Notes under the pieces: generated by a model
Database searches by the model: none
The model's input: only the letters and a program-made list of their open reading frames with translations
Told to the model about the DNA's origin: nothing
In this document: one piece after another, positions 50,402 through 59,676 of the stretch
How the letters are laid out: each line of letters opens with the position of its first letter
How positions within the stretch are numbered: position 1 is the stretch's first letter
Assembly (NCBI RefSeq): GCF_009720655.1
Contig: NZ_WNKS01000013.1
Location: forward strand, 1-64,000
Direction: 5' to 3'
DNA: 64,000 bases
From: Rhodoblastus acidophilus
GTDB taxonomy: Bacteria; Pseudomonadota; Alphaproteobacteria; Rhizobiales; Beijerinckiaceae
Position numbers and translations under genes: made by a program

Positions 50402-51433
50402 CTACGCGCGCTGCGCCAAATGCCAATCCATGGTCCGCGCGATGGCTTCGCCCAGCGGGATCGTCACGTTCAGCCCGAGTTCGCTCTTCGCCCGCGAAAT
50501 GTTCGGCGCGTAATGGTTGATCGGGTTCGAGGCGTCGGCGCGGCCCGCGATGGTCACGCCGCACGGCGTGGGCGCGGCCGCCGCCACCGTCTCGGCGAGC
50601 GCCTTGATGCTGACCGCCTGATCCGATCCGACATTGTAGGCGCGCCCCGATTGGCCGCGCGCCAGCAGCGCGAACAGCCAGACGCACAGATCGACGGAAT
50701 GAAGATAGGAGCGGACCGCCGTGCCGTCGCCGCCGACGCGCACCGGACCGCCCGCCAGCGCATCGCGAATAAAATTGCCGACGGCGAAATGCGCGTCGAG
50801 CGGCAAGCGCGGGCCGACCAGGGTGAAAATGCGCGCCACCGGAATTTCCACGCCATCGCGAGCGGATGAAATCGCACAGAGCAATTCCGCCATGCGCTTG
50901 GCCTCGGCATAGGCGTAATAGGGATCGAGGCAATCGGGCGCGCTGGTCGCGGTTTCGTCGATCAGGCTGACGCCCGGGGGAAAACGGCCATAGACCGCGC
51001 CCGAACTCATCATCAGCATGCGCTTGGCCCCGGACGCGCGCGCCAACGCAAGCGTGCGGCGCGTGCCCTCGACAATCGTGTCGATCATGGCGATGGGGTT
51101 TTCGCGGTTGAGCTGGGCGCTGGCGTCGGCGGCGCCGGCGATCACGACGTCATAGCGGCCCTCGACCTGGGCGGTTCGCACGTCGCCCTGAACCAGCGTG
51201 ATCCCAGGCGCCTCGGCCAAATGCGGCAACCGCCACGCGAAAGCGTCGGGGTCGCGCGACAGCGCGACGACGCTTGCGCCGAGGCCTTGGCGCAGATTGG
51301 CGGCGGCGATGACTTCAAGCATCGCCGCGCCAACAAACCCGGTCCCGCCGGTCATGTAGATCGAGCGGCCCCGCAGCATCTCGAGGTCGGCGGCGGCCGC
51401 CACCAAAACCTGGTCGACGTCGCGGGCGGCCAC
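50402..51433 (-). CDS. NAD-dependent nucleotide-sugar epimerase/dehydratase
   Basis: This 343-residue extended SDR has IYMTGGTGFVGAAMLEVIAA (NAD motif), MMSSGAVYGRFPPG, and the catalytic YYAYAEAKRMAELL (YxxxK). GDGTAVRSYLHSVDL and YNVGSDQAVSIKAL are typical of dTDP-glucose 4,6-dehydratase-like and UDP-glucose epimerase-like enzymes. The sugar is unknown. The start codon is GTG 51433, one base after the fabI stop (TAA-G-GTG), so it is the fourth gene of the fab operon, an unusual partner for fatty-acid genes. Confidence 0.88.
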   Translation of the reverse strand: MAARDVDQVLVAAAADLEMLRGRSIYMTGGTGFVGAAMLEVIAAANLRQGLGASVVALSRDPDAFAWRLPHLAEAPGITLVQGDVRTAQVEGRYDVVIAGAADASAQLNRENPIAMIDTIVEGTRRTLALARASGAKRMLMMSSGAVYGRFPPGVSLIDETATSAPDCLDPYYAYAEAKRMAELLCAISSARDGVEIPVARIFTLVGPRLPLDAHFAVGNFIRDALAGGPVRVGGDGTAVRSYLHSVDLCVWLFALLARGQSGRAYNVGSDQAVSIKALAETVAAAAPTPCGVTIAGRADASNPINHYAPNISRAKSELGLNVTIPLGEAIARTMDWHLAQRA

Positions 51434-51434
51434 C

Positions 51435-52256
51435 TTACTCGCCGCCGCTGTCCTTGAGGCTGCCGGGTTGCGGCATGGAGATGACGTTGTAGCCGGCGTC
51501 GACGTAATGCACTTCGCCGGTCACCCCGGTCGACAGATCGGACAAGAGATAGAGCGCGGAGCCGCCGACATCCTCGATGGTCACCGTGCGGCGCAGCGGC
51601 GCGTGCGCGCGCTGGAAATTGAACATGAAGCGCGCGTCGGCGATGCCGGCGCCGGCCAGGGTGCGGATCGGGCCGGCGGAAATGGCGTTGACGCGCACCC
51701 CCTGCTCGCCGAGGTCGGAGGCGAGATAGCGCACGCTCGATTCCAGCGCCGCCTTGGCCACGCCCATCACATTGTAGTTCGGCATCACCCGGGTCGAGCC
51801 GCCATAGGTGAGGGTGAGCAGCGAGCCGCCGAACGGCATCATCTTGTAAGCGCGCTGGGCGACTTCGGTGAAGGAGAAGGCCGAGATCACCATGGTGCGC
51901 GAAAAATTCTCGCGCGTGGTGGCGTCGATGTAGCGGCCCTTCAGCTCGTTCTTGTCGGAGAAACCGATGGCGTGGACGACGAAATCCAGCGAGCCCCATT
52001 CCTTCTCCAGCGCAGCGAACACGGCGTCCACGCTGGCGATGTCCTCGACGTCGCAGGGCAGGACCAGTTTGGAGCCGAGGCCCTCGGCGAGCGGCGCGAC
52101 GCGCTTGCCCAGCGCCTCGCCCTGGTAGGTGAAGGCGAGCTGGGCGCCTTCGGCCGCGAGCGCCTGGGCGATGCCCCAGGCGATGGAATGACTGTTGGCG
52201 ACGCCCATGATCAGGCCGCGCTTGCCGGTCATCAGTCCCTTGGCGGAAACGTTCAT
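51435..52256 (-). CDS. fabI: Enoyl-[acyl-carrier-protein] reductase FabI (NADH)
   Basis: It reduces the trans-2 double bond in each fatty-acid elongation round and is the triclosan target. The 273 residues show GLIMGVANSHSIAWGIAQAL, HAIGFSDKNELKGRY, and the Tyr-x6-Lys pair in YNVMGVAKAALESSVRYLAS. ISAGPIRTLAGAGI is the usual substrate-loop region. ATG 52256; a TTG one codon upstream is in frame. It is 10 bases after the fabB stop. Confidence 0.97.
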   Translation of the reverse strand: MNVSAKGLMTGKRGLIMGVANSHSIAWGIAQALAAEGAQLAFTYQGEALGKRVAPLAEGLGSKLVLPCDVEDIASVDAVFAALEKEWGSLDFVVHAIGFSDKNELKGRYIDATTRENFSRTMVISAFSFTEVAQRAYKMMPFGGSLLTLTYGGSTRVMPNYNVMGVAKAALESSVRYLASDLGEQGVRVNAISAGPIRTLAGAGIADARFMFNFQRAHAPLRRTVTIEDVGGSALYLLSDLSTGVTGEVHYVDAGYNVISMPQPGSLKDSGGE

Positions 52257-52266
52257 CAAAAAACCT

Positions 52267-53487
52267 TTACGCGTCGACGTGCTTGAAGATCAGCGTGGCG
52301 TTGGTGCCGCCGAAGCCGAACGAGTTGGACAAGACCGCGCCGAGCTGCTTGTTGTCCTGCCGCGCGCGGATGATATTCATGTCCGCGAAGGCCGGGTCGA
52401 GATTGTAGATATTGGCGCTCTCGCAGATGAACCCGTTCTGCTGCATCAGCAGCGAATAGATCGCCTCCTGCACGCCAGCGGCGCCGAGCGAATGGCCGGT
52501 CAACGATTTCGTCGCGGAAATCGGCGGGCACTTGTCCGCGCCAAAAACCTTTCGCAACGCCTCGATCTCTTTGGCGTCGCCAACCGGCGTCGCCGTGGCG
52601 TGCGGGTTGATGTAGTCGATCGGAATTTTGCAGGTCGAGAGCGCCATGCGCATGCAGCGCTCGGCGCCTTCGCCCGACGGCGCGACCATGTCGTGGCCGT
52701 CGGAGGTCAGGCCGTAACCGGCGAGTTCGGCGTAGATTTTCGCGCCGCGCGCCTTGGCCCGCTCGTATTCCTCCAGCACCAGCACGCCGGCGCCGCCGGC
52801 GATGACAAAGCCGTCGCGGTTGGCGTCATAGGCGCGCGACGCTGTCGCGGGCGCATCATTATAGGCAGAGGACATCGCGCCCATGGCGTCGAACAGGACG
52901 GACAAGGTCCAGTCCAGCTCCTCGCAACCGCCGGCGAACATCACGTCCTGCTTGCCGTATTGGATCATTTCCGCGGCATTGCCGATGCAATGCGACGACG
53001 TGGCGCAGGCGGAGGAGATCGAATAATTGACCCCCTTGATCTTGAACCAGGTGGCGAGCGTCGCCGAGGCCGTGGACGACATGCTTTTCGGCACGGCGAA
53101 GGGGCCGACGCGCTTGGGGCCTTTTGTGCGCGTCAGGTCGGCGCATTCCACCACGGTGCGGGTGGACGGACCGCCCGAGCCCATGATGATGCCGGTGCGC
53201 GGGTTGGAAATGTCGCCTGGCTCAAGCCCGGAATCGGCGATGGCCTGCTCCATGGCGACATGGTTCCAGCCGGTGCCGTCGGCGTGGAAGCGCATGGCGC
53301 GGCGGTCGACCACATCGGCCGGATTCAGCTTGGGCGCGCCGTGAACCTGGCAGCGAAAGCCGAGTTCGGCGTATTTTTCCGCCCGCACGATGCCCGAACG
53401 GGCCTCGCGCAACGAGGTGAGAACTTCCCCGGCATTGTCGCCGATAGAGGAGACAATACCCAAACCCGTGACGACGACGCGCCTCAT
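52267..53487 (-). CDS. fabB: Beta-ketoacyl-ACP synthase I
   Basis: This condensing enzyme elongates unsaturated acyl-ACPs made by FabA. The 406 residues begin [20 protein letters not shown]. The catalytic Cys is in [20 protein letters not shown], and the two active-site His are in [11 protein letters not shown] and [16 protein letters not shown] longer open frame upstream is not needed. It is in the fabA-fabB-fabI series, separated from fabA by 68 bases. Confidence 0.97.
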   Translation of the reverse strand: MRRVVVTGLGIVSSIGDNAGEVLTSLREARSGIVRAEKYAELGFRCQVHGAPKLNPADVVDRRAMRFHADGTGWNHVAMEQAIADSGLEPGDISNPRTGIIMGSGGPSTRTVVECADLTRTKGPKRVGPFAVPKSMSSTASATLATWFKIKGVNYSISSACATSSHCIGNAAEMIQYGKQDVMFAGGCEELDWTLSVLFDAMGAMSSAYNDAPATASRAYDANRDGFVIAGGAGVLVLEEYERAKARGAKIYAELAGYGLTSDGHDMVAPSGEGAERCMRMALSTCKIPIDYINPHATATPVGDAKEIEALRKVFGADKCPPISATKSLTGHSLGAAGVQEAIYSLLMQQNGFICESANIYNLDPAFADMNIIRARQDNKQLGAVLSNSFGFGGTNATLIFKHVDA

Positions 53488-53555
53488 GACTTCAACTCCC
53501 GCGCCCCCGGGCGCACATTGCCCCACTCGCCTGAAGATCAGGCTTCGCGCTAAGA

Positions 53556-54068
53556 TCAGCCGGCCGGCTGAAACAGGCCGACGCGCATGTCCTTGACTTC
53601 GTAAATGCGCTTGCCGTCGGCTTCGAGCCAGCCGTCGGCGATCCCGAGCTTGAGCTTGCCCTTCATGACACGTTTGAATTCGACGCCATAGACCACTTTT
53701 TTCACGGTCGGCAACACCTGGTCGGCGAATTTCACCTCGCCAACCCCGAGCGCCCGGCCGCGGCCGGGCAGGCCCAGCCAGCCGAGGAAGAAACCGGTGA
53801 GCTGCCAGAGCGCGTCGAGGCCGAGGCACCCGGGCATGACGGGATCGCCCTGGAAATGGCAGCCGAAGAACCACAGGTCAGGCTTGATGTCGAATTCGGC
53901 GCGGATGTGGCCCTTGCCGTTGACGCCGCCCTCTTCGGTGATTTCGACGATGCGGTCGAACATCAGCATGGGCGGCAGCGGCAATTGCGCGTTGCCGGGA
54001 CCGAACAATTCGCCGCGCCCGCAGGCGAGCAGGTCCTCATAATCGAAACTGTTGCGCCGTTCGCCCAT
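53556..54068 (-). CDS. fabA: 3-hydroxydecanoyl-ACP dehydratase/isomerase
   Basis: FabA introduces the cis double bond that leads to unsaturated fatty acids. It is 170 residues from ATG 54068 ([20 protein letters not shown]). The catalytic His is in [20 protein letters not shown], with the Asp of [14 protein letters not shown]. First gene of the fab operon, divergent from irr. Confidence 0.96.
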   Translation of the reverse strand: MGERRNSFDYEDLLACGRGELFGPGNAQLPLPPMLMFDRIVEITEEGGVNGKGHIRAEFDIKPDLWFFGCHFQGDPVMPGCLGLDALWQLTGFFLGWLGLPGRGRALGVGEVKFADQVLPTVKKVVYGVEFKRVMKGKLKLGIADGWLEADGKRIYEVKDMRVGLFQPAG

Positions 54069-54189
54069 TTTAGGCCGTTCCCCCGTGGCATGCGGCCTTC
54101 GCCGCGATTCAGAAACCGCGCCTTCTAACATAGCGCAAACGGCGCCGAAAGACCGTGCGTCACGGGCAAGCTGACGCAGCCCGCCTCGG

Positions 54190-54218
54190 TTGTCGCCGCG
54201 CCGCCCAAACCCTATATT
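54190..54218 (+). promoter_or_regulatory. Probable irr promoter
   Basis: TTGTCG (54190-54195) and TATATT (54213-54218) are spaced exactly 17 bases apart, 30 bases before the irr ATG. The fabA promoter on the other strand must lie in the same 179-base spacer, but I see no clear match. Confidence 0.5.
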
Positions 54219-54247
54219 GAGACTGACATCGCGGGGGTTGGGGAAAT

Positions 54248-54733
54248 ATGGAGAAATCACATGCGTCCGCGAAATTCCGCGCCGCGCGCAAGAGCGGTGA
54301 GCTGAATGGCTGCCCGCTGCACGATCTGCGCGAGAAACTCGACGCCGCGGGCCTGAGGCCGACCAAGCAGCGCATGCGCCTGGGCTGGCTGCTGTTCGGG
54401 CGCGGCGACCGCCACGTCACCGCCGAAAAACTGTTCGAGGAAGCGCAGGCGGCGGGCGCGCATGTCTCGCTGGCCACCGTTTACAATACGCTCAACCAGT
54501 TCAAGTCCGCCGGGATGCTGCGCGAGGTGACGATCGACGGGACCCGCACCTATTTCGACACCAATATCGACGACCATCAGCATTTTCTCACCGAGGAAGC
54601 ACATCTCCTGGTTGATCTCCCTAAGGAGCTGATCGACTTCAGCCACCTTCCCGAACCGCCAGAGGGCATGGAGATCGCGCGCATTGACGTCGTTGTGCGG
54701 CTGCGCCGGAAGGACGGCGCCCCATCCAACTGA
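54248..54733 (+). CDS. irr: Iron response regulator Irr (Fur family)
   Basis: Irr is the rhizobial-type Fur-family regulator that, when heme is scarce, controls iron and heme genes, and is degraded or inactivated by heme. The 161 residues carry a heme-regulatory motif GCPLHD (Cys22), the HTH region [20 protein letters not shown] and [20 protein letters not shown], and a His cluster [14 protein letters not shown] (His110, His112, His119). Where Bradyrhizobium has a HHH run, here it is HQH. It is divergent from fabA, a conserved neighbourhood in this order. Confidence 0.93.
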   Translation: MEKSHASAKFRAARKSGELNGCPLHDLREKLDAAGLRPTKQRMRLGWLLFGRGDRHVTAEKLFEEAQAAGAHVSLATVYNTLNQFKSAGMLREVTIDGTRTYFDTNIDDHQHFLTEEAHLLVDLPKELIDFSHLPEPPEGMEIARIDVVVRLRRKDGAPSN

Positions 54734-55476
54734 AACGCTCTCCGGGCGACCGGCTGGCCCCGGAGCCTTACGCCGCCAACTGTGTCGAATGCGCACGCCC
54801 CCACAAATTTTTCGCGGCGGCCTGAAGCTGTGGTTGGTCGATCTCCATAGATTTTCGTCGCTTAGTGGCAAAATGCGTTGGGGAAGCGCATCAGGGCGTT
54901 CTTGACTCGCATCTCAACGGGTCGCGAATCGGCGCAAAATTCACCCGCGTATTTTTTTCCGCGCGGCAAGCGTTTTGCGTTTTTGCTCTGACTCATCGGC
55001 ATCCCGGGCGCCTCCGTTCAAGATGGAAATCGCGCCGCCCGACGTGGCCGTTCGGCGGGCCAAAAATTGTAGTTTTGCCATTGCACGACCAACCACTCGC
55101 GTGTATCGTCAGGCATCTGGTTAAGAGTAGCGTATAAACAAAGCTTAACCATGCGATATTTAAGTATAGAATGATTAACAAGTGAATTTATTCGCATCCA
55201 CACCTGCCCCAGCGATAAGCGTTGCTCATTGATGCGAAATGATAAAATTTTGATTGCCTTTTTTGGACGAATTTGTTACTAAAAAGACATCTTGTGCGTC
55301 CAAGAAACTAGGTGATCCGGAGCAGCGCTGTGCCCCTCTAAATGTCTTCGATGTCGCGCCTGAAGTTCTGGCGGCCTGACTCACCAGCGGCCTGCGTTCG
55401 CGTTCCCGATGGTCGAGAATTCGACAAAACAAAAAATTGACAAACGAAAACCCGGCAAACGACAAGAAGACAAGAA
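54734..55476. other. AT-rich intergenic leader upstream of dnaA
   Basis: These 743 bases hold no credible gene, and the stretch 55110-55300 is far more AT-rich than the rest of the window. It contains the inverted repeat GGTTAAG (55119-55125)/CTTAACC (55144-55150), three TTAA sites 15 bases apart (in 55145-55178), a near-consensus DnaA box TTATTCGCA running into ATCCACA at about 55186-55200, and a repeated GACAA run just before dnaA (55430-55475). A dnaA control region or an origin element are both possible. No cluster of perfect DnaA boxes is present. Confidence 0.5.
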
Positions 55477-56904
55477 ATGTCAAAAGCAAACACTCAGAAA
55501 GCTCTGAACGGCGTCGCCTGTTCTCGCGCGGATGAATTGGTGAAATTCTGCGCGGTTCTGCGGGCTGAACTGGGTGACGCCATCTATTCGTCCTGGTTCA
55601 CGCGCCTCGAGCTTGACCGCGTTGCCGAAGGCTGCGCCTTTCTGTCCGTGCCGACCAAATTCCTGAAGAGCTGGATCTGCGCGCATTACTATGAAAAGCT
55701 CAGGGCGATCGCCTTGGCGCAATTGCCCGGCGTCACCGACATCTGCCTGTCCGTGCGCAGCGCCTCGTTCAGCCTCGTCGGCGCGGAAGCCGAACCCGCG
55801 ACCGAGTCCCGCATCGCCCCCCGCAGCCAGGCTCCCATCGTGGCTCCGGCGCGCGAGCCGTCAAGCGCGGGCGTCGAAACGTCGGCGCTCGACACGCGTA
55901 TGAATTTTTCAAGCTTCCTGGTCAGCAAGTCCAACCAGCTGGCGTTTTCCGCCGCGCAGGAAATCAGCCGGTCCTCGTCGATCTACAATCCGCTCTACAT
56001 CCATGCCGGCGTCGGCCTGGGGAAGACGCATCTCGTCCAAGCCATCGCCCAGGCCGCGACGGTCGCGGGGCGCAACGCGCTCTACCTGACCGCCGAAAAG
56101 TTCATGTACAGCTTCGTGTCGGCGTTGAAGTCGCAGAATTCCCTGTCCTTCAAGGATTCGCTGCGCGGCATCGACATCCTCATCGTCGACGATGTGCAGT
56201 TCCTGCAGGGCAAGGCGGTCCAGCAAGAGTTCTGCCACACGATCAACGCGCTGATCGACAATGGGCGGCAGGTGGTCATCGCCTGCGACCGGGTGCCGAA
56301 CGATCTGGAAAATCTCGACGAGCGGATTCGCTCGCGCCTGGCCGGCGGTCTTTGCGTCGAAATCCATTCTCTCGACGAGGAGTTGCGGCTCAGGATCGTC
56401 GAGGCGCGGATCGCGGCGACCAAGATCGTTCAACCGACCTTCGAGGTCGCGCCTTCCGTCGTCTCTATGGTTGCGACCATGATCCGCACCAACGGCCGCG
56501 ACCTCGACGGCGCCGTCAACCGCCTGCTGGCCCACACCACGCTTGTCGGCTCCGTCCTGACGGTCGAGCAGGCGGAAAACGCCATCCGCGACCTGATCCG
56601 CCATCGCGAAGCCAAGCGCGTCAAGATCGAGGATATTCAAAAGCTCGTGGCGACGCATTTCAATGTGAGCCGCGCCGACATCCTGTCCTCGCGCCGCACC
56701 GCCAATGTGGTGAAACCGCGCCAGATCGCCATGTATCTGGCGAAGATCCTGACGCCGCGCTCCCTTCCGGAAATCGGCCGGCGCTTTGGCGGCCGCGATC
56801 ACACCACCGTCCTGCACGCGGTTCGGAAAATCGATGCGCTGGTGGCGAAGGACAGCGCGCTGAAGCGCGAACTGGAGCTGCTGAAGCAATTGCTCGAGGA
56901 TTGA
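55477..56904 (+). CDS. dnaA: Chromosomal replication initiator DnaA
   Basis: DnaA is the AAA+ ATPase that opens the chromosome origin. The 475 residues have domain I (AVLRAELGDAIYSSWFTRLE, KFLKSWICAHYYEKL), a Pro/Ser linker at about 100-140, and the AAA+ core with Walker A AGVGLGKTHL (about 177-186) and Walker B ILIVDDVQFLQG (233-244). The DNA-binding domain IV follows, with the signature SRRTANVVKPRQIAMYLAKI and LPEIGRRFGGRDHTTVLHAV. All key residues are present, so it should be functional. It is monocistronic; dnaN, recF and rpsT are not adjacent. Confidence 0.96.
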   Translation: MSKANTQKALNGVACSRADELVKFCAVLRAELGDAIYSSWFTRLELDRVAEGCAFLSVPTKFLKSWICAHYYEKLRAIALAQLPGVTDICLSVRSASFSLVGAEAEPATESRIAPRSQAPIVAPAREPSSAGVETSALDTRMNFSSFLVSKSNQLAFSAAQEISRSSSIYNPLYIHAGVGLGKTHLVQAIAQAATVAGRNALYLTAEKFMYSFVSALKSQNSLSFKDSLRGIDILIVDDVQFLQGKAVQQEFCHTINALIDNGRQVVIACDRVPNDLENLDERIRSRLAGGLCVEIHSLDEELRLRIVEARIAATKIVQPTFEVAPSVVSMVATMIRTNGRDLDGAVNRLLAHTTLVGSVLTVEQAENAIRDLIRHREAKRVKIEDIQKLVATHFNVSRADILSSRRTANVVKPRQIAMYLAKILTPRSLPEIGRRFGGRDHTTVLHAVRKIDALVAKDSALKRELELLKQLLED

Positions 56905-56937
56905 GGCGAGCCCGCCATTGTCGGGCGCCAGAAAAAA

Positions 56938-56970
56938 AGTCCGGTGAACTTGAGTTCGCCGGACTTTTTC
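56938..56970 (+). terminator. Rho-independent terminator of dnaA
   Basis: AGTCCGGTGAACT and AGTTCGCCGGACT (56938-56950 and 56953-56965) form a 13-base stem with one mismatch, followed by TTTTTC. It lies 33 bases past the dnaA stop. Confidence 0.9.
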
Positions 56971-56982
56971 GTTTGTTTCTAA

Positions 56983-57028
56983 GCGTTTTCTTCACGCGAA
57001 CCGGCATCCACTTCGCTCGAAAACGCTC
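56983..57028. repeat. Palindromic repeat, family B, copy 2
   Basis: GCGTTTTCTTCACGCGAACC pairs with CTTCGCTCGAAAACGC. The core matches copy 1 at 28213-28259. It lies between the dnaA terminator and the convergent L,D-transpeptidase gene. Confidence 0.8.
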
Positions 57029-57058
57029 TTGTCGCATCCGCCTGTCTTCACGCGACGA

Positions 57059-58450
57059 TCAGTCGCCCACAGTGTCAAAATTGTAGACGTCGTCGCGGAA
57101 ATGCACGGTGCCCTCGGCCGAGGCCCAGCCGGTCATATAGACCCAGATCACCGGAATGGGCGCGGTCAGCTTGACGTCCTCGCGCGCGCCCGTCGCGATG
57201 CGGTCCTGGATCAGCTGGCCGGTCCAGACGCCGCCATTCGGGGCGGGCGTTTCGCGCAGCAGCCAGGCGGCGAGATCGTAAACCCCCTGCACGCGCACAC
57301 AGCCGTGCGACAAGAAGCGGTAATCGTTGGCGAACAGGTTCCGCGACGGCGTGTCGTGCATGTAGACCGCGTCGGGGTTCGGCATGGCGATGCGGATCAG
57401 GCCGAGCGAATTGCCGGCGCCGGAATCCTGCCGCAAGGTATAATTCTTGGCCTGCTCCGAATTCCAGTTGATCGAGCCAGGGTTCACCTCCTGTCCGCGA
57501 TTGTTGAGGATGCGGATCCTGGCCCGCGAGAGATAGTTGGGCTGGCGCTGCATTTTCGGAATGATCTCGTTCTTGATGATCGATTCCGGGACGGTCCAGG
57601 TCGGATTGAGGTTGACGGCGACGATTTTCGCCGCGATCTGCGGCGAATGGTGATCGGGACCGCCGACGATGGCCACATAGCGGTGCGCGACATGGCCATA
57701 TTCCACGGCGTCCACGGCGGTCGAGGGCAGGTTGACCACCACATATTTGTCGCCGAAGGGGAAGGACAGGCCCGCGAGCCGGTTGGCCGAGGAGGCCAGT
57801 TGCTTGAAGCGGGTGCGCGCGGGCACGTTGAGCGCCCTGAGGGTCGCCCCCGCGACCACGCCGGTCTGGCGCAGGCCGTTTCGAAACTGGAAACGTTTGA
57901 CGCCAGCGGTCAGGGCCGGGCTCCAGTTGGTCCCGTTCGCCTCGGCGCCCACGAGATCGCCCTCAAGCGCCAGACGCTTGCGCAGGGTCGCGACGGCGGC
58001 GCCCTTCGCGCCAGGCGAAAGGGCTGAAACGGTCGGCCAACCGCCCGCATCGGCGATCGCCGCATAGCGCTCCGAGGCTAGAGCCGTGGCGAAGAAGGTT
58101 TCGGGCTGCAGCACCGGCGTCGGGTCGTCCGACAGCGCCATTTCGCGCGGCGGCGCCGGCGGCTTGGGTTTTGGCTTTTTCGGCGCGGGGGTTGCGCTTG
58201 CGGCGGGCGCGGGCGTTGCGCCCGGATCGGAAGGGGCGGCCGCTGGCGCGGATGCGTCCGGCGCGGGACTGGTCGGAGCCGCCGGGGCGGGCGCGGGGCT
58301 CGCGGGCGCAGGGCTCGCGGGCGCGGCCGGGGGCGTTTGGATCGTCGGGGCCGGCGACAGCGGGCTCGGCTCCGCGACCTGCGCGGGCGCCTCCAGCGGA
58401 ACGGCGAGCGCCGCCAAGGTCAACAATCCCATCCAGTGGCCAACGCGCAT
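57059..58450 (-). CDS. L,D-transpeptidase with peptidoglycan-binding domain (YcbB-like)
   Basis: This 463-residue secreted enzyme has a signal (HWMGLLTLAALAVPLEAPAQ), a Pro/Ala linker of about 75 residues, a PG_binding_1 segment (SPGAKGAAVATLRKRLALEG, LTAGVKRFQFRNGLRQTGVV), and a YkuD domain with YMHDTPSRNLFANDYRFLSH followed by GCVRVQGVYDLAAWLL (catalytic HGCVR). It resembles the long LdtD/YcbB type that makes 3-3 cross-links in peptidoglycan. The start at ATG 58450 opens the signal peptide. A shorter YkuD protein is at 24952. Confidence 0.92.
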   Translation of the reverse strand: MRVGHWMGLLTLAALAVPLEAPAQVAEPSPLSPAPTIQTPPAAPASPAPASPAPAPAAPTSPAPDASAPAAAPSDPGATPAPAASATPAPKKPKPKPPAPPREMALSDDPTPVLQPETFFATALASERYAAIADAGGWPTVSALSPGAKGAAVATLRKRLALEGDLVGAEANGTNWSPALTAGVKRFQFRNGLRQTGVVAGATLRALNVPARTRFKQLASSANRLAGLSFPFGDKYVVVNLPSTAVDAVEYGHVAHRYVAIVGGPDHHSPQIAAKIVAVNLNPTWTVPESIIKNEIIPKMQRQPNYLSRARIRILNNRGQEVNPGSINWNSEQAKNYTLRQDSGAGNSLGLIRIAMPNPDAVYMHDTPSRNLFANDYRFLSHGCVRVQGVYDLAAWLLRETPAPNGGVWTGQLIQDRIATGAREDVKLTAPIPVIWVYMTGWASAEGTVHFRDDVYNFDTVGD

Positions 58451-58725
58451 AATCGCCAATCCCAATCCTCATCCCAAACGTGCGGTCAACTTAAATCCGC
58501 TCCCGCGCGCAACACCAGATGTTTGTCGCCTCGGCAAAGCTTTCCGGCGCCGCTGTGACCTTTTTGCGGCGGCGCTTTCCGCTGTCCCGCCGCCAGTGGC
58601 GCCTTGCCGCCGTCTTGCCGCAAGATGACGGAAATTTCATGCGGACCCCGTCTTTGCTTTGTCGCGGCCAGGGCACATATTTTAAGCGTCCGGCCGAGCG
58701 CCGACGACAACCAAGGAAATGCGTC

Positions 58726-59466
58726 ATGCCCATGTCGCCCGAAGAACGCCAGATGCTGACCCAATTGTTCGAGCGCGTGCGCAGCCAGGCCGGCGCGCCG
58801 CGCGAACAGGATGCGGAAGCATTGATCGCGGACGCCGTCCGCGCCCAGCCCTATGCGCCCTATCTGCTCGCCCAGGCCGTGCTTGTCCAGGAACAGGCTT
58901 TGAAGGGCGCAGACCAGAAAATTCGCGAGCTTGAGAGCCGTGTCGCCCAAGCCGAGCAGGCTGCGCAGAGCGCGCAGGCCGCGCAGGAACAGCCGAGAAG
59001 CGGCGGCTTCCTCGGCGGCCTGTTCGGCGGCGGCGCTCCCCGGCAGGACCCGCCCTCGCCGTGGGGCCAGGCCAATCAGAATCAGCCCGCGCCTCCGCCG
59101 CAAGGCGGCCCGTGGGGCCAGCAGGGCCAGCCCCCGCAGCCCGGTCCGTGGGGCGCGCCGCAAGCGCAAGGCGGCGGCAACACCTTCCTCAAGGGCGCGC
59201 TGGGCGCCGCGGCCGGCGTGGCTGGCGGCGTACTGCTCGCCGACACGCTGAAGGGCGTGTTTGGCGGCGGTCATGGCGGCGGCGGCCTTGGCGCCGGCGG
59301 GTTAGGCAATGCCGGACTCGGCGGCAGCAGCAGCGGCGGCGGCGGTGAGACCATCGTCAACAATTATTACGGGGATGACCAGCGCGGCGGCCAGGATGAC
59401 GGATACCAGCAGGCCGACTACGACGACGGCGGCGGCGATTCCGGCGACGACAACTACGAAGCCTGA
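58726..59466 (+). CDS. DUF2076 family protein
   Basis: This 246-residue protein matches DUF2076: a conserved N-terminal helical part (MPMSPEERQMLTQLFERVRS, then YAPYLLAQAVLVQEQALKGA and a coiled coil to about residue 90), a Gln/Pro/Gly-rich middle (PWGQ repeats), a hydrophobic glycine-rich segment (FLKGALGAAAGVAGGVLLAD) and an acidic Gly/Asp/Tyr tail. A periplasmic or membrane-associated role has been assumed for the family; the function is unknown. AAGGA lies 8 bases before ATG 58726. The frame upstream is open but has no family match. Confidence 0.85.
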   Translation: MPMSPEERQMLTQLFERVRSQAGAPREQDAEALIADAVRAQPYAPYLLAQAVLVQEQALKGADQKIRELESRVAQAEQAAQSAQAAQEQPRSGGFLGGLFGGGAPRQDPPSPWGQANQNQPAPPPQGGPWGQQGQPPQPGPWGAPQAQGGGNTFLKGALGAAAGVAGGVLLADTLKGVFGGGHGGGGLGAGGLGNAGLGGSSSGGGGETIVNNYYGDDQRGGQDDGYQQADYDDGGGDSGDDNYEA

Positions 59467-59477
59467 CACAGGACACG

Positions 59478-59501
59478 CCGTTCCGCGCTCAAGCGGAACG
59501 G
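59478..59501 (+). terminator. Hairpin after the DUF2076 gene
   Basis: CCGTTCCGC (59478-59486) and GCGGAACGG (59493-59501) form a perfect 9-base-pair stem 12 bases after the stop. No T-run follows, so a weak terminator or stability stem is likely. Confidence 0.5.
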
Positions 59502-59507
59502 ACGGAA

Positions 59508-59615
59508 TATAATAAACAAATATGGTGAGGCGGGCCGTTTCGAACCATGGCCTCGAAACGAAAGCCCTAGTCATCGACTCAAGCCGCCCCACGCGCCCCC
59601 GTGGGGCGGCTTTTC
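59508..59615 (+). ncRNA. Candidate intergenic small RNA with its own -10 and terminator
   Basis: A perfect TATAAT (59508-59513) is followed by about 65 bases without a gene, a hairpin CGTTTCGA (59536-59543)/TCGAAACG (59553-59560), and a perfect 13-base-pair terminator stem AAGCCGCCCCACG/CGTGGGGCGGCTT (59581-59593, 59600-59612) ending in TTTTC. No matching -35 is visible. The terminator is more than 110 bases past the DUF2076 stop, so it probably ends a separate transcript of roughly 95 bases. It is not a tRNA and I match it to no known RNA family. Confidence 0.4.
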
Positions 59616-59676
59616 AATGTCCGGCGCAAGGACGGCTCATACGGTTTCCGCAAGATCGCGATCCGCGAAAACGAAA

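Noticed and set aside
55145-55178. TTAA sites upstream of dnaA as CtrA boxes
   Set aside because: The CtrA consensus needs 7 bases between TTAA halves; here the gaps are 11, so the match fails.
55226-55489. 87-codon minus-strand frame with a hydrophobic start, opposite the dnaA start
   Set aside because: The hydrophobic run comes from the AT-rich leader read backwards, it overlaps the dnaA start, and I see no ribosome binding site.
59530-59565. TTCGAACC-like stretch suggestive of a tRNA T-loop
   Set aside because: No acceptor, D or anticodon arms can be folded around it; it is a simple hairpin loop in the candidate sRNA.
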